From: CAYQTE01 sp964420285
Lineage (GTDB): Bacteria; Planctomycetota; Phycisphaerae; Tepidisphaerales; Tepidisphaeraceae
DNA length: 64,000 nucleotides
NCBI GenBank assembly: GCA_964420285.1
Contig: CAYQTE010000011.1
Span: 1 to 64,000, forward strand
Direction of reading: 5' to 3'
Positions 42,527 through 51,410 of this stretch are shown here, piece after piece. Within the stretch, counting starts at the first letter, position 1. Every line of letters starts with the position of its first letter. Both the position numbers and the translations under genes were made by a program. The notes under the pieces are model-generated. The model saw only the letters and a program-made list of their open reading frames with translations, made no database searches and was not told where the DNA came from.

Positions 42527-44347
42527 ATGAACGCCCTGAACCACATTCTGCTTTGGGCAGCCGCCACACTTGTCCCAATCGCAACCGCATACTCTCAGGC
42601 AAGCACCGCTCCAACCGCGTATGCAGTCAAAGAGACTCGGCTGGGACCGATACCGGCTGGAAGCGCCGGCATCGCCGAGTACAGCGACGATTTTCGCCAC
42701 TTCGCTTACGTTGCAAATGGTATTCTGACGGACAGGCTTTTCGTGGACGGCCAAGCGATCGCGGAATCCACAGTCATTGACGGCCCGAGGTACAGCCCCG
42801 ACGGAAATCATTTCGCCTATGAAGTCGATCGCGGCCATAACAAGTGGACGGTCGTCGTGGACGGCAAATCCAGCCCGGAATATGACATGGTGGGTGACGA
42901 CCCGCCGGTCTTCAGCCCCGATAGCAAGAGCGTGGCGTATGCCGCGCAAACCGGGAAGAAATGGTCGGTGATATTGAACGGCCAGGCCGGCCCGGAATTC
43001 GATCACGTCGATTCCCTGGTCTTCAGTGCCGACAGCAAGAACCTGGCCTACAGCGCCACAAGGGGCGAAAAATCGGCCGTAGTCGTCAATGGCCAGGCCG
43101 GCGCGGAATACGACGCGATCATGACCACTCCGGTCTTTAGCAAAGATGGCAAGCGACTGGGTTATGTAGCAGACGAGGGCGGGCAGTCAGTGGTCGTTGT
43201 CGACGGCAAGCCCGGCCCCGTGTTCGGTGAGGTCGGTGACATGGTCGGTGACGGCGTGCCGATTTTCAGCCCCGACAGCATGCGCTTTGCCTATATGGCA
43301 TGGGCCGATCAGAACGACACTGCCATGAAAGCCGTTGTCGTGGTGGACGGCCAGAAGGATGCGCCCTATGACGCCATCGCCGAGGGCAGTCTGATTTTCA
43401 GCCCCGACAGCAAACACGTAGCATACGTGGCCAGGAAAGGCGATAAGTCGTTTGCGGTTGTGGATGGCAAGGCCAGTGTCGGCTACGACATGATCCTTTG
43501 TGGTTCCCCACTCTTCAGCGCTGACAGCAAACACATGGCGCTGGCCGCCAGAAACGGCGAGAAATGGCTCGTCATCGTGGATGGCAAGCCGGGCACAGAA
43601 TACGACGCCATCGGCGACAGCGGCTACATCATCGATCCGGCCCATCGCGGTGCAGACAATCACGAGGTCTATGCACCCAAGGACGGCCCGGATTGGTGTG
43701 GCGAGTTGGTTACTCCTCCGGCGATTGCAAATCCGCCAACCCCGCCGGCAACTGGCGATCTGCCAAGCCCCGACGACCTGCTGACCCAACTGAAACTGCA
43801 CCGCCTGGCTGAACTGGCCGGAACTGCTCCACCGGACGACGCGGCGACAGGCAAACCGGCGACAGCACCGGCCGTACAGGAGAGATTTGAATTCATGGGA
43901 ACAGGCACGCTTCGGTTCAGTCCCGACGGCAACCACGTCGCGTACGCCGCCAGGATCGGCCAGAAATGGTCGGTCGTGGTTGACGGACAAGCCGGCGCCA
44001 CGTTCGATGCCATCGGCAAACCTGGCGTCATTTTCAGCCACGACGGCCAGCACATGGCCTACATGGCCAGAACCGGACAGACGTGGTCGCTCGTGCTCGA
44101 TGGCCAACCGGGTGCATCCTGCGACGATTACCGAGTTGATTCCGTCGTCTTCAGCTCCGATGACAAACACCTGGCGTACGATGCCAGGAGCAACCAAAAG
44201 TGGTTCGTCATTATGGATGGCCAACCCGGCCCGGCATACGACCTGATCGGCTCTCCCTCGGCAACCTACCGCCCTGACGGCGTTCTGGAATATCTGGCGG
44301 TCAAATCCGGCTCACTCTACCGTGTCGAGTACACACCCGAGCGATAG
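42527..44347 (+). CDS. Exported WD40-like beta-propeller repeat protein, first paralogue
   Basis: 606 residues with a signal peptide (NHILLWAAATLVPIATAYSQ). About twelve repeats of 43-48 residues follow, consensus FSPDSKHxAYxAxxGxKW then VVVDGxPGPEYDxI. The repeats are interrupted by a Pro/Ala-rich linker at about residues 390-450. They resemble TolB/PD40 blades, but the V-DG-PGP-YD-I half is unusual and very regular. Predicted periplasmic or surface; binding partner unknown. AAGGGAG lies before the ATG. The next gene, 13 bases on, is its paralogue. Confidence 0.8.
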   Translation: MNALNHILLWAAATLVPIATAYSQASTAPTAYAVKETRLGPIPAGSAGIAEYSDDFRHFAYVANGILTDRLFVDGQAIAESTVIDGPRYSPDGNHFAYEVDRGHNKWTVVVDGKSSPEYDMVGDDPPVFSPDSKSVAYAAQTGKKWSVILNGQAGPEFDHVDSLVFSADSKNLAYSATRGEKSAVVVNGQAGAEYDAIMTTPVFSKDGKRLGYVADEGGQSVVVVDGKPGPVFGEVGDMVGDGVPIFSPDSMRFAYMAWADQNDTAMKAVVVVDGQKDAPYDAIAEGSLIFSPDSKHVAYVARKGDKSFAVVDGKASVGYDMILCGSPLFSADSKHMALAARNGEKWLVIVDGKPGTEYDAIGDSGYIIDPAHRGADNHEVYAPKDGPDWCGELVTPPAIANPPTPPATGDLPSPDDLLTQLKLHRLAELAGTAPPDDAATGKPATAPAVQERFEFMGTGTLRFSPDGNHVAYAARIGQKWSVVVDGQAGATFDAIGKPGVIFSHDGQHMAYMARTGQTWSLVLDGQPGASCDDYRVDSVVFSSDDKHLAYDARSNQKWFVIMDGQPGPAYDLIGSPSATYRPDGVLEYLAVKSGSLYRVEYTPER

Positions 44348-44360
44348 ATGGAGGAAGACC

Positions 44361-46241
44361 ATGAGCGCACAACAGCGGATAGTCGTGTGCATATCCCTGA
44401 TTCTCGCCCTGATCGCGTCGGCGTGCGCCCCAGCCGCCTACACGATAAAGGAGATTCCGCTGGGTCCACTCGATGCCGACGCGCTGTCGTCAAACCAACA
44501 AGTGCCCGTTACAGTCACCATCAGCCCGGACTGTCGCCATCTGGCCAACATCGTTCACGCCAACGGGAGATCGTTGGTCACTCTCGATGGCCAGCCCGGC
44601 CCGCAATATGACGCGGTAAGTCGACCAGGCTTCGTTCCCGGCGGTGATCGCCTCGTCTATTTGGCCATGTTGGGCAAGAAGCAGGTCGTCGTCTTGGATG
44701 GCCAGCCCGGTGCGCAATATGACAAGATCGGCGAAGCTCCGCTTCTCGGTCCCCTGGTCTTCAGCCAAGACGGCAAACATCTCCTGTATTGGGCGTGCAA
44801 CGGCCAGAAATGGGTCGTCGTGCTCGATGGGAAACCCGGCCCTGAATGCGACGAGATCGGCTACAACTCGCCCACCTTCAGCCCCGACGGCAACCACGTA
44901 GCGTATTCCGCTCGCGATGGTCAAAAGTGGTCCGTTGTTGTGGATGGCAAGACAGGCCCGGAATACGACCAAATCGAGTCCGGCTCTCCGACCTTCGACT
45001 CGGAGAATCGCCCCCAATATACGGCAAGAACGGGCACAAAGTGGCAGTTGATAATCGACGCCCATGCCACGCCGGCTTACGACGGAATCGGCGGCGCGTT
45101 CCTCAGCGCCGACGGGGACCACCTGACATACGCACTAAAAACCGGTACGAAGTGGGCGGTGGTTGTCGACGGTAAGCCCGGGCCGTCATACGACGAGATC
45201 GGCTTTCTCACGTTTGGCTTCGATGGCAAACAGGTGGCATATGTGGGTGTTACGCGCCAGCCAAGTGTGCCTGTTGATCCCGGACGTCCCAAATCACAGG
45301 CCGTCGTGGTAATAGACGGCCAACCGGGCCCGCAATATGACGGCGTTTTCCGTATTATCCTCAGCCCCGACGGCAACCGCTTCGCCTATGTCGGCGCCAT
45401 CAACCTGACATCGGCGGGCGTATCCCAGGGACTCCTCAGATTTCGGGCGGTGATCGATGGCCAGCCCGGACCGCAATTCAAAGCCATCGCTGGCAGCCGC
45501 ATCATCTTCAGCCCCGACAGCAAACACACGGCCTATATCGCCGAGACCGAAAACAAGTCGCTCGTCGCGATTGTGGACGGCAAGCCCGGCGGGGAATACG
45601 CCGGCATGAATGGCCTCACGCTGGCGTTCAGCCCCGACAGCCAACACTTTATGTATTCGGCCAGGACAAAAGAGAACAAATGGCTTGTCGTCGTGGACGG
45701 CCGGGAAGGCGCCCCATACGACGCGATCGGCGATGCCTTGTCCGGCTGGCCAGCCTTTAGCCCCGATAGCAGCCGAGTGATGTACGCTGCCAAGACGGGC
45801 GACAAGTGGTCGATGGTCGTCGACAACCAGTCCGGCCGGCTCTTTGATGCTGTCGACGAGCGCATTTTCAGCCCCGACAGCAAACGCGTCGCCGACCAAG
45901 CCACGCTGGGCCAGAAACAGTTCGTCGTGGTGGACGGCCACGCCGGGCCGCCGTTCGATAAGATCAACCCGTTCGATCTCGTATTTCCGGCTTTCACTTC
46001 CGGCAGGCAAGAGCCCATCAGCTCGTCCATCTCATCCCCGGTCTTCACCCCGGATGGCGAGCATGTGGCCTATTATGCGCAGACAGGCCACAATTGCTTT
46101 GTCGTAATGGACAACCAGCCCGGCCCAGCCTACGACACCATCGCCCCCGGCAGCATGCACTTTGCTCCCGATGACGATCTGACCTACCTCGCGGTCAGGG
46201 CCGGGTTGCTCTATCGCGTTGAGTATCGCCCCAACCCATGA
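44361..46241 (+). CDS. Propeller-repeat lipoprotein, second paralogue
   Basis: 626 residues. The N-terminus CISLILALIASAC looks like a lipoprotein signal (Cys about residue 22), so Lgt is likely to modify it. After AAYTIKEIPLGPL, which matches AYAVKETRLGPI of the gene upstream, it has about fourteen of the same repeats (FSPDSKHTAYIAETENKSLV, VVVDGREGAPYDAIGDA). GGAGGAAGACC precedes ATG 44361. Tandem duplication of the pair with divergence is clear; the second has lost the internal linker. No enzymatic motif seen. Confidence 0.8.
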   Translation: MSAQQRIVVCISLILALIASACAPAAYTIKEIPLGPLDADALSSNQQVPVTVTISPDCRHLANIVHANGRSLVTLDGQPGPQYDAVSRPGFVPGGDRLVYLAMLGKKQVVVLDGQPGAQYDKIGEAPLLGPLVFSQDGKHLLYWACNGQKWVVVLDGKPGPECDEIGYNSPTFSPDGNHVAYSARDGQKWSVVVDGKTGPEYDQIESGSPTFDSENRPQYTARTGTKWQLIIDAHATPAYDGIGGAFLSADGDHLTYALKTGTKWAVVVDGKPGPSYDEIGFLTFGFDGKQVAYVGVTRQPSVPVDPGRPKSQAVVVIDGQPGPQYDGVFRIILSPDGNRFAYVGAINLTSAGVSQGLLRFRAVIDGQPGPQFKAIAGSRIIFSPDSKHTAYIAETENKSLVAIVDGKPGGEYAGMNGLTLAFSPDSQHFMYSARTKENKWLVVVDGREGAPYDAIGDALSGWPAFSPDSSRVMYAAKTGDKWSMVVDNQSGRLFDAVDERIFSPDSKRVADQATLGQKQFVVVDGHAGPPFDKINPFDLVFPAFTSGRQEPISSSISSPVFTPDGEHVAYYAQTGHNCFVVMDNQPGPAYDTIAPGSMHFAPDDDLTYLAVRAGLLYRVEYRPNP

Positions 46242-46254
46242 GGCCCGCAGTTCC

Positions 46255-47652
46255 TCACTTTGCGAGCTTCGCGCCTTTGCGTGAGACTTGGTCTTTCTGA
46301 AACTCGAACACCGCCCCCATTCCAAGAATCCCCGTCAATTCATCCACGGCCCGGTAGCTCTCCTCCATCAGCTTCGGATCGGCCAGATCATTCCACGACA
46401 GCCGATCCCGGTAATTCCGTTCCACCCATGCCACCAGCCGATCGTGCAATCTCTCGCTGTAGAAAACCCCCGGCAGCGATGCCGCGCGCTGGTCATCCGT
46501 TAACATCACCCGCAGCCGCAGACACGCCGGGCCGCCGCCGTTGCGCATGCTTTGTCGCACGTTCTGCACCACGTAACCGCCAATCGTCCCATCGTCGGCC
46601 AAACCTTGTACTATCCGCCAAGCTGCCGCACTTTCCACGCACTCGGCCGGGACGATCATCCACATCTCACCGTCCGCCGCGGTCACGATCTGGCTGTTGA
46701 AAAGATACGTCCGCACCGCCTCATTCAGCGACAATTCCCGCTGGCGCACGATATGCACGCGCAACTCGCCGCCACACACGCGACCAAACGCCGCCCGTAT
46801 TTCCTCGATCGACGCCAGCCCGTCGGCAAACGCCAGTTCATGGCACAACAGGAAATCGCGATGTCCCACCGCCACGACATCGGTATGAAACGCCCCCGCA
46901 TCAATTGCCCGCCGGCTTTGCCGCACAAATAACGTCCGCCTGGCCGTCAGCCCATGCAGCCGCGCCACCGCCATCGACGCCGCCAAGGTCTGCCTCGCCG
47001 CGAATCTCCCCCGCTCCCCTTCTCCGCTTCGCTCCTGCTCCCCCTCTTCCTCCCTCCCCCAAAAGAAGATTTCGAGCCCCGCCCGATCCGCTCGCTCCCA
47101 TAGCCGCGTGTGATTCGCCGCGCCTTCATCGCCAAAACGCATTCCCGCTGGCAAAGGATCATGGTGAACAAAGTAACGCTCGTCGGCGAATATCCGCCGC
47201 AGGACGCGCGATGTATCCACAGTCTCGATTGACCGGTGAAACTGGCTCGACAGATTCGCCGGCGTGAAATGGACTTTCCCATCCGCCGTATCCGCGCTGG
47301 GTGAGACCGTCGCGGCATTTGCCGCCCACATGGATGAGGCGCTGCTCACGGCCGCCAACAAGTCCGGCGCACGCCGCCGCGCGGTTTCCAACACCTTCGC
47401 ATCGCTTCCGGAAAATCCCAATCTCCGCAGTGCCCCCACATCCGGCCTTGGCAGGGGCGGCAGCACGGCCTGTCCTACGCCCATCCCCCACACCTGTCTC
47501 ATTTTCGCCAAGCCCTCCAATGCCGCTGCTTTCGGATTGCTCACCCGCCGGCGATTTGCCGCCGATGCCAGATTTCCACTCGCCAGGCCGCCGTAATGGT
47601 GCGTCGGTCCCACAATGGCGTCGAAATTCACTTCGCTGGCTGGCCGGCTCAT
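46255..47652 (-). CDS. astB: N-succinylarginine dihydrolase
   Basis: Second step of the arginine succinyltransferase pathway: hydrolyses N2-succinylarginine to N2-succinylornithine, CO2 and ammonia. 465 residues. FDAIVGPTHHYGGLASGN is the family start; the catalytic residues are Glu in GDEGAANHTR, His in GAFHTDVVAVGH and Cys in GGGPACLRLRV. ATG 47652 overlaps the astD stop (ATGA). Two oddities: an in-frame Glu/Gly/Arg insert (EEEGEQERSGEGERGR) encoded by a G-rich repeat at 47005-47060, and a C-terminal SRKGAKLAK encoded by an intergenic CGCAAAGGCGCGAAG repeat. Confidence 0.95.
   Translation of the reverse strand: MSRPASEVNFDAIVGPTHHYGGLASGNLASAANRRRVSNPKAAALEGLAKMRQVWGMGVGQAVLPPLPRPDVGALRRLGFSGSDAKVLETARRRAPDLLAAVSSASSMWAANAATVSPSADTADGKVHFTPANLSSQFHRSIETVDTSRVLRRIFADERYFVHHDPLPAGMRFGDEGAANHTRLWERADRAGLEIFFWGREEEGEQERSGEGERGRFAARQTLAASMAVARLHGLTARRTLFVRQSRRAIDAGAFHTDVVAVGHRDFLLCHELAFADGLASIEEIRAAFGRVCGGELRVHIVRQRELSLNEAVRTYLFNSQIVTAADGEMWMIVPAECVESAAAWRIVQGLADDGTIGGYVVQNVRQSMRNGGGPACLRLRVMLTDDQRAASLPGVFYSERLHDRLVAWVERNYRDRLSWNDLADPKLMEESYRAVDELTGILGMGAVFEFQKDQVSRKGAKLAK
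46257..46285. repeat. TTTGCGAGCTTCGCGCCTTTGCG repeat overlapping the astB 3' end
   Basis: CACTTTGCGAGCTTCGCGCC then TTTGCGTGAG. This unit (CTCACGCAAAGGCGCGAAGC on the minus strand) is of a type common between genes in many bacteria; here it supplies the last codons and flank of the astB stop. Confidence 0.6.
47005..47060. repeat. CTCCCCCGCTCCCC repeat inserted in astB
   Basis: TCTCCCCCGCTCCCCTTCTC, then CGCTTCGCTCCTGCTCCCCC and TCTTCCTCCC. The same CTCCCCCGCTCCCCTGCTCC type recurs at 55923-56021. It is read in frame as a charged Glu/Gly/Arg insert of about 16 residues. Confidence 0.65.
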
Positions 47653-49121
47653 TCGTCGATTCCGTTTTCCAGTTTTTCCGGCAGGGCGACGACCTCCGAT
47701 TCGGTGCTGGCCACCGGATCGGAACAGTAATCCGCCGCGAAATACGAGCTGGCCCGATGATTGCCGCTGCGGCCCACGCCGCCAAACGGCAGGAAACTGC
47801 GCGCCCCGGTGAGCGGATTGTTCCAATTCACGACACCCGCGCGCACCGTCGCCTTGAACACCTCGTGCAGATCACGCCGAACCGTCATGATTCCAGCCGC
47901 CAGCCCGTACGCAGTGCGATTCGCCTCCCGGAGCGCCGCCGGAAAATCCTCGACCTGAATGACCTGCAAGAGCGGCCCGAAGACCTCTTCATCAGGCCGG
48001 TCGGCAACGGCCGTCACATCCACGACACCCGGCCGCAGCATTCCGCGCGTGTCGATCCGCTCGACGTTCAAAACCGGGCGCGCCCCCGCATCGATCAGCC
48101 GGTTCTGGGCCGCCAGCACACTGTCGGCCGCCGCCGCCGTTATCACCGGCCCCATGAACGGTTCGGGGCGGTTGGTGTACGGCCCAACGCGCATGCGCCG
48201 GGCAAATGCGGCGACGCGCTCGATGATCTCATTGCCCGCCGCGTCGTCGGACACGATCAATCGCCTGGCGCATGAGCATCTCTGACCGGCGGTGATAAAG
48301 GCCGACAGAGCCGCCCCATACGCCGCGGCTTCGACTGCCTTCACATCCCACACCACCAGCGGATTGTTCCCGCCCATCTCCAAGACCAGCAGTCGTTCGG
48401 GGCGGTCGGCAACGCTTTTGGCGATCGCTCGTCCTCCCGTATAGCTTCCAGTGAACAGGACCGCGTCGATCCCTTCGTGGGAACACAGCGATGCCCCCGT
48501 CGATCGACCGCCCTGTATCATGTTGAACACGCCGGGCGGCAATCCCGCCAGCTCCCACAACTCGGCCGTTAATTGCCCCACCAGCGGCGTGCGTTCGCTG
48601 GGCTTGAACACCACCGTGTTCCCCGCCAGCAGGGCCGGCACGATATGCCCATTGGGAAGGTGCGCCGGCAAATTGAACGGCCCCATGACCGCCACCACGC
48701 CCACCGGGCGGTACCAGGTGTGCCATTCCGATGTTGAGTGCATCCCTTCGGTGAACCGTTCAACCCGTCGGCGCTTCTGGGCATCAATGGACATCGTCAC
48801 CTTGCCCACCATCGCCCGCGCCTCTTCCAGCGCCTCCCACATGGGCTTACCCGTCTCACGGCAGATCGCCTCGGCCAGGCGATCGCGATTCTCGCCCACA
48901 ATCCTCGCAAATGTCTTGAGCAGTTCCTCACGCACTCCCAGCGGCCGACGTTCCCAGTCCCCCAGCGCCCGCCTCGCCGCGACAATCGCCTCTGTCACCT
49001 GCCCGTTCGATGCAGACGTTCCCTCCCACACCAGTTCGCCGCTGGCCGGATCGTGCGAGGCCATCGGCTCGCCCGCTCCTTCAATCCATCGGTTGCCAAC
49101 GTAATGGGTCCGATTCGACAT
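47649..49121 (-). CDS. astD: N-succinylglutamate 5-semialdehyde dehydrogenase
   Basis: Fourth step of the arginine succinyltransferase pathway, NAD+-dependent. 490 residues, as in E. coli (492). THYVGNRWIEGAGE start, NTVVFKPSERTPLVGQL cofactor region, catalytic Glu in LEMGGNNPLVV and nucleophile Cys in ITAGQRCSCARR. The end matches LPFGGVGRSGNHRASSYFAADYC. Start 49121 is set by homology (MSNRTHYVG); GGGAG lies unusually close (2 bases), and ATG 49154 is possible. The 5' end overlaps astA by about 41 bases and the stop overlaps astB. Confidence 0.95.
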   Translation of the reverse strand: MSNRTHYVGNRWIEGAGEPMASHDPASGELVWEGTSASNGQVTEAIVAARRALGDWERRPLGVREELLKTFARIVGENRDRLAEAICRETGKPMWEALEEARAMVGKVTMSIDAQKRRRVERFTEGMHSTSEWHTWYRPVGVVAVMGPFNLPAHLPNGHIVPALLAGNTVVFKPSERTPLVGQLTAELWELAGLPPGVFNMIQGGRSTGASLCSHEGIDAVLFTGSYTGGRAIAKSVADRPERLLVLEMGGNNPLVVWDVKAVEAAAYGAALSAFITAGQRCSCARRLIVSDDAAGNEIIERVAAFARRMRVGPYTNRPEPFMGPVITAAAADSVLAAQNRLIDAGARPVLNVERIDTRGMLRPGVVDVTAVADRPDEEVFGPLLQVIQVEDFPAALREANRTAYGLAAGIMTVRRDLHEVFKATVRAGVVNWNNPLTGARSFLPFGGVGRSGNHRASSYFAADYCSDPVASTESEVVALPEKLENGIDE

Positions 49122-50196
49122 CGCTCCCTGCTCTTTCCCGCGGCCTGTTTGCATCCGCCGGCCGCAGTGCCGCGTACGCCACTTTGTCCCCCACCTGCAC
49201 ACCCAGCGCCTTTGCCGCCGCAGTCGATATCTTCACTGTACCAGCGCCGGCCGGCGTCACATCCGCTCCGCACGCCCGAAACGCCTTGCCGACGGTCGCG
49301 ATCACATGGCGCGACGCCGAGGGTGCGTCCCGCCTGGGCATATCCGATTCATCGACAATATCACCCACCACCACCGTCGTGCATTGGCGCACGATTCGAA
49401 TCGCGTCGCGGGCGCACTGCACGACCGGCCCGGCCTCGAAGATGTCCACCATGCCGGACAGTACGAAACCCTCATCCTGCAACATCCGCAGCGCAGGCTT
49501 GGTGTCATCATGCACGGCCCCGATCACGCTCTGCGCCGCCGGGGGCAGAATCGCCGTATAGATGGGATGCTTGGGCATCAGATCGGCGATGAACTTCTTG
49601 TTGACCATGCTGAGGTAATCCGCCTTGGGGAAGTCGATGTCGAAGAAGTGCTTGCCCACCGCATCCCAGAACGCCGACTGACCGCGATCGTCGATCACGC
49701 CGCGCATCTCCGCGATCACCATTGGATCGAACCGCTGGCGGTGCATCGCCATGAACACGAACCGCGACAGCGACAGCAGCCGTCCGCTTCCGCCCTTGCG
49801 GTATTCCGGCGAGAGGAACAGACTCCCAATTTCGCACGGCCCGTTGTGATCCATCACCAGGTGCAGCGTCTGAACCTGCTTGTCCACGTTCAGCATTTCA
49901 GAGCGGAAATGCTCGCTCTCAATCTTGTAGGCGTAGAACGGCTCGAATCCGCCCACCTTCGACACGATGCCGCATGTCCCGACGACCTTTCCGGCGTCCG
50001 CATCCTCCATGACGAAAAGGTACGTCTCGCCCTTGGGCCGGCGCGACATCCGATCGAAACTCGCCAGGCTTTCCTGGATGCGCTCGCCGAGCAACTCCGC
50101 ATCGCGCGGCAGCGTCGTCAGCCCGAACCCCGTCCGCGTCGCCAGTTCGCTCAGCGCGTCCAAATCCGTCATCGCGATTGGTCGAATCACCAGCAT
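49081..50196 (-). CDS. astA: Arginine N-succinyltransferase
   Basis: First step of the pathway: transfers succinyl from succinyl-CoA to arginine. 371 residues with the AstA family blocks MLVIRPIAMTDLDALSELA, GFGLTTLP, ETYLFVMEDADAGKVVGTCG, CEIGSLFLSPEYRKGGSGRL and IAEMRGVIDDRGQSAFWDAV. The C-terminus, with VKISTAAAKALGVQVGDKVAYA, is about 27 residues longer than in E. coli. A perfect TATAAT at 50217-50222 (minus strand), inside the end of the upstream gene, with AAGGA before the ATG, may start the ast transcript; no good -35 is seen. Confidence 0.95.
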   Translation of the reverse strand: MLVIRPIAMTDLDALSELATRTGFGLTTLPRDAELLGERIQESLASFDRMSRRPKGETYLFVMEDADAGKVVGTCGIVSKVGGFEPFYAYKIESEHFRSEMLNVDKQVQTLHLVMDHNGPCEIGSLFLSPEYRKGGSGRLLSLSRFVFMAMHRQRFDPMVIAEMRGVIDDRGQSAFWDAVGKHFFDIDFPKADYLSMVNKKFIADLMPKHPIYTAILPPAAQSVIGAVHDDTKPALRMLQDEGFVLSGMVDIFEAGPVVQCARDAIRIVRQCTTVVVGDIVDESDMPRRDAPSASRHVIATVGKAFRACGADVTPAGAGTVKISTAAAKALGVQVGDKVAYAALRPADANRPRERAGSDVESDPLRWQPMD

Positions 50197-50212
50197 CTTT
50201 GTCCTTACCCGC

Positions 50213-51337
50213 TCACATTATATCGGCCCTGGCAGGCCCTTTGACCAGTCGCATGGCCGCTTCGGCCAGCGTGGGATTCGCCGCCACGGCCGCCACGGCC
50301 ATTTCCGCCAGGGCGGGACGCGACAGCAACATCGCGATGCCCCGGCACATTATCGCCCGCCACGAGTGCAAATCCCGCATCTCCCGCCGCAACTGGCGAA
50401 GGGCCGCATCATCCAATCGCGGACCATGTTTGACCAGCGCGGCGGCCGCCAATTCCGCCGTGGCCATCGCCAGACCCATTCCCTCGCCACCAACCGGTTC
50501 GATCGCTGCCGCCGCGTTTCCGACGGGGATCACCCCCACCGGCCAGGCATCACCGAGCGCATGGCGGTAGAGCGGCGATGCCACCCACTGGCCGACGCGC
50601 CGCGCCCGCAACCACCGCGCTGCCAGAGCGGCGTTCTGACCGGCCAGTTGTCGCATCACCTCATCGATATCCCCGCGACACTGGCGGGCCATCTCCGCGG
50701 CGACGCTGAACGACAGATTCCATTTCCCACCCTCCACCGCCGCCAGGCCGCCGTAATGCCCTTTCACGCCAAAGAGCATCACCCGATCCATCGGCCCGTC
50801 GTCCAATTTGACATGCGCCTTGATCCCCAGCCGCGACGGCGCTGCTAAGCTGGCTCGCACCGATGCCGGCGGCTTGCCGTCCGCCAGCACGACGACCGCC
50901 GAGTACATCGTCGTCACCGTATTGTCTGTCAGCGAACGAATCCGCGCGCGCGGCGGCGACCCCGGCTCGATCTCCTCGCAGCGCCCTGGCTGCACGATCT
51001 TCGCACCAGCATCCGCCGCCGCCGCGAGCAATTCCGTATCCAGAACCGACCGCGACAATCCCCACATCGGCCGGCTCAGGTCAATCTCCAATTTTTCCGG
51101 CCCCGGCCCATAGAACACGACTCGCCGCAACACGGCCGGAGCGAACCTGCCCAGCCGCGGCAGCATCCCCAGCCGCGTCAACACCTCCAGCCCCAAATCG
51201 CTTATGCATTCCCCGCACACCTTATCGCGCGGAAATCGATGCTGCTCGACGATCGTCACGTCCCATCCGGCCCCAGCCAACACCATCCCGGCCACAGCCC
51301 CACCCGGCCCGCCGCCGATGATGATTGCATCGGTCAC
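50213..51337 (-). CDS. FAD-dependent oxidoreductase, geranylgeranyl reductase-like
   Basis: 374 residues. N-terminal dinucleotide fold DAIIIGGGPGGAVAGMVLAG then TIVEQHRFPRDKVCGECISD, the motif typical of the geranylgeranyl reductase/halogenase branch of group A flavoproteins (C-G-E/G-C). The second FAD contact appears late as VGNAAAAIEPVGGEGMGLAM. Substrate could be an isoprenoid or polyketide chain; not decidable. GTG 51337 follows GGAAGAGAAC. 16 bases upstream of astA on the same strand, yet not obviously related in function. Confidence 0.85.
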   Translation of the reverse strand: MTDAIIIGGGPGGAVAGMVLAGAGWDVTIVEQHRFPRDKVCGECISDLGLEVLTRLGMLPRLGRFAPAVLRRVVFYGPGPEKLEIDLSRPMWGLSRSVLDTELLAAAADAGAKIVQPGRCEEIEPGSPPRARIRSLTDNTVTTMYSAVVVLADGKPPASVRASLAAPSRLGIKAHVKLDDGPMDRVMLFGVKGHYGGLAAVEGGKWNLSFSVAAEMARQCRGDIDEVMRQLAGQNAALAARWLRARRVGQWVASPLYRHALGDAWPVGVIPVGNAAAAIEPVGGEGMGLAMATAELAAAALVKHGPRLDDAALRQLRREMRDLHSWRAIMCRGIAMLLSRPALAEMAVAAVAANPTLAEAAMRLVKGPARADIM

Positions 51338-51360
51338 GAGTTCTCTTCCCGCAAGGTGCT

Positions 51361-51410
51361 CACCATGTCACCCCTTCACCTTGTCACCCTGTCACCTTGT
51401 CATTTCACCT
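51361..51410. repeat. TTGTCACC repeat block
   Basis: CACCATGTCACCCCTTCACC then TTGTCACCCTGTCACCTTGT and CATTTCACC. It reaches into the mfd stop codon (51405-51407). Same family as 99-136. Confidence 0.6.

Noticed and set aside
50213..51337. Polyketide-type cluster around the FAD oxidoreductase
   Set aside because: Planctomycetes often pair such enzymes with a type III polyketide synthase and a methyltransferase, but neither is present nearby.
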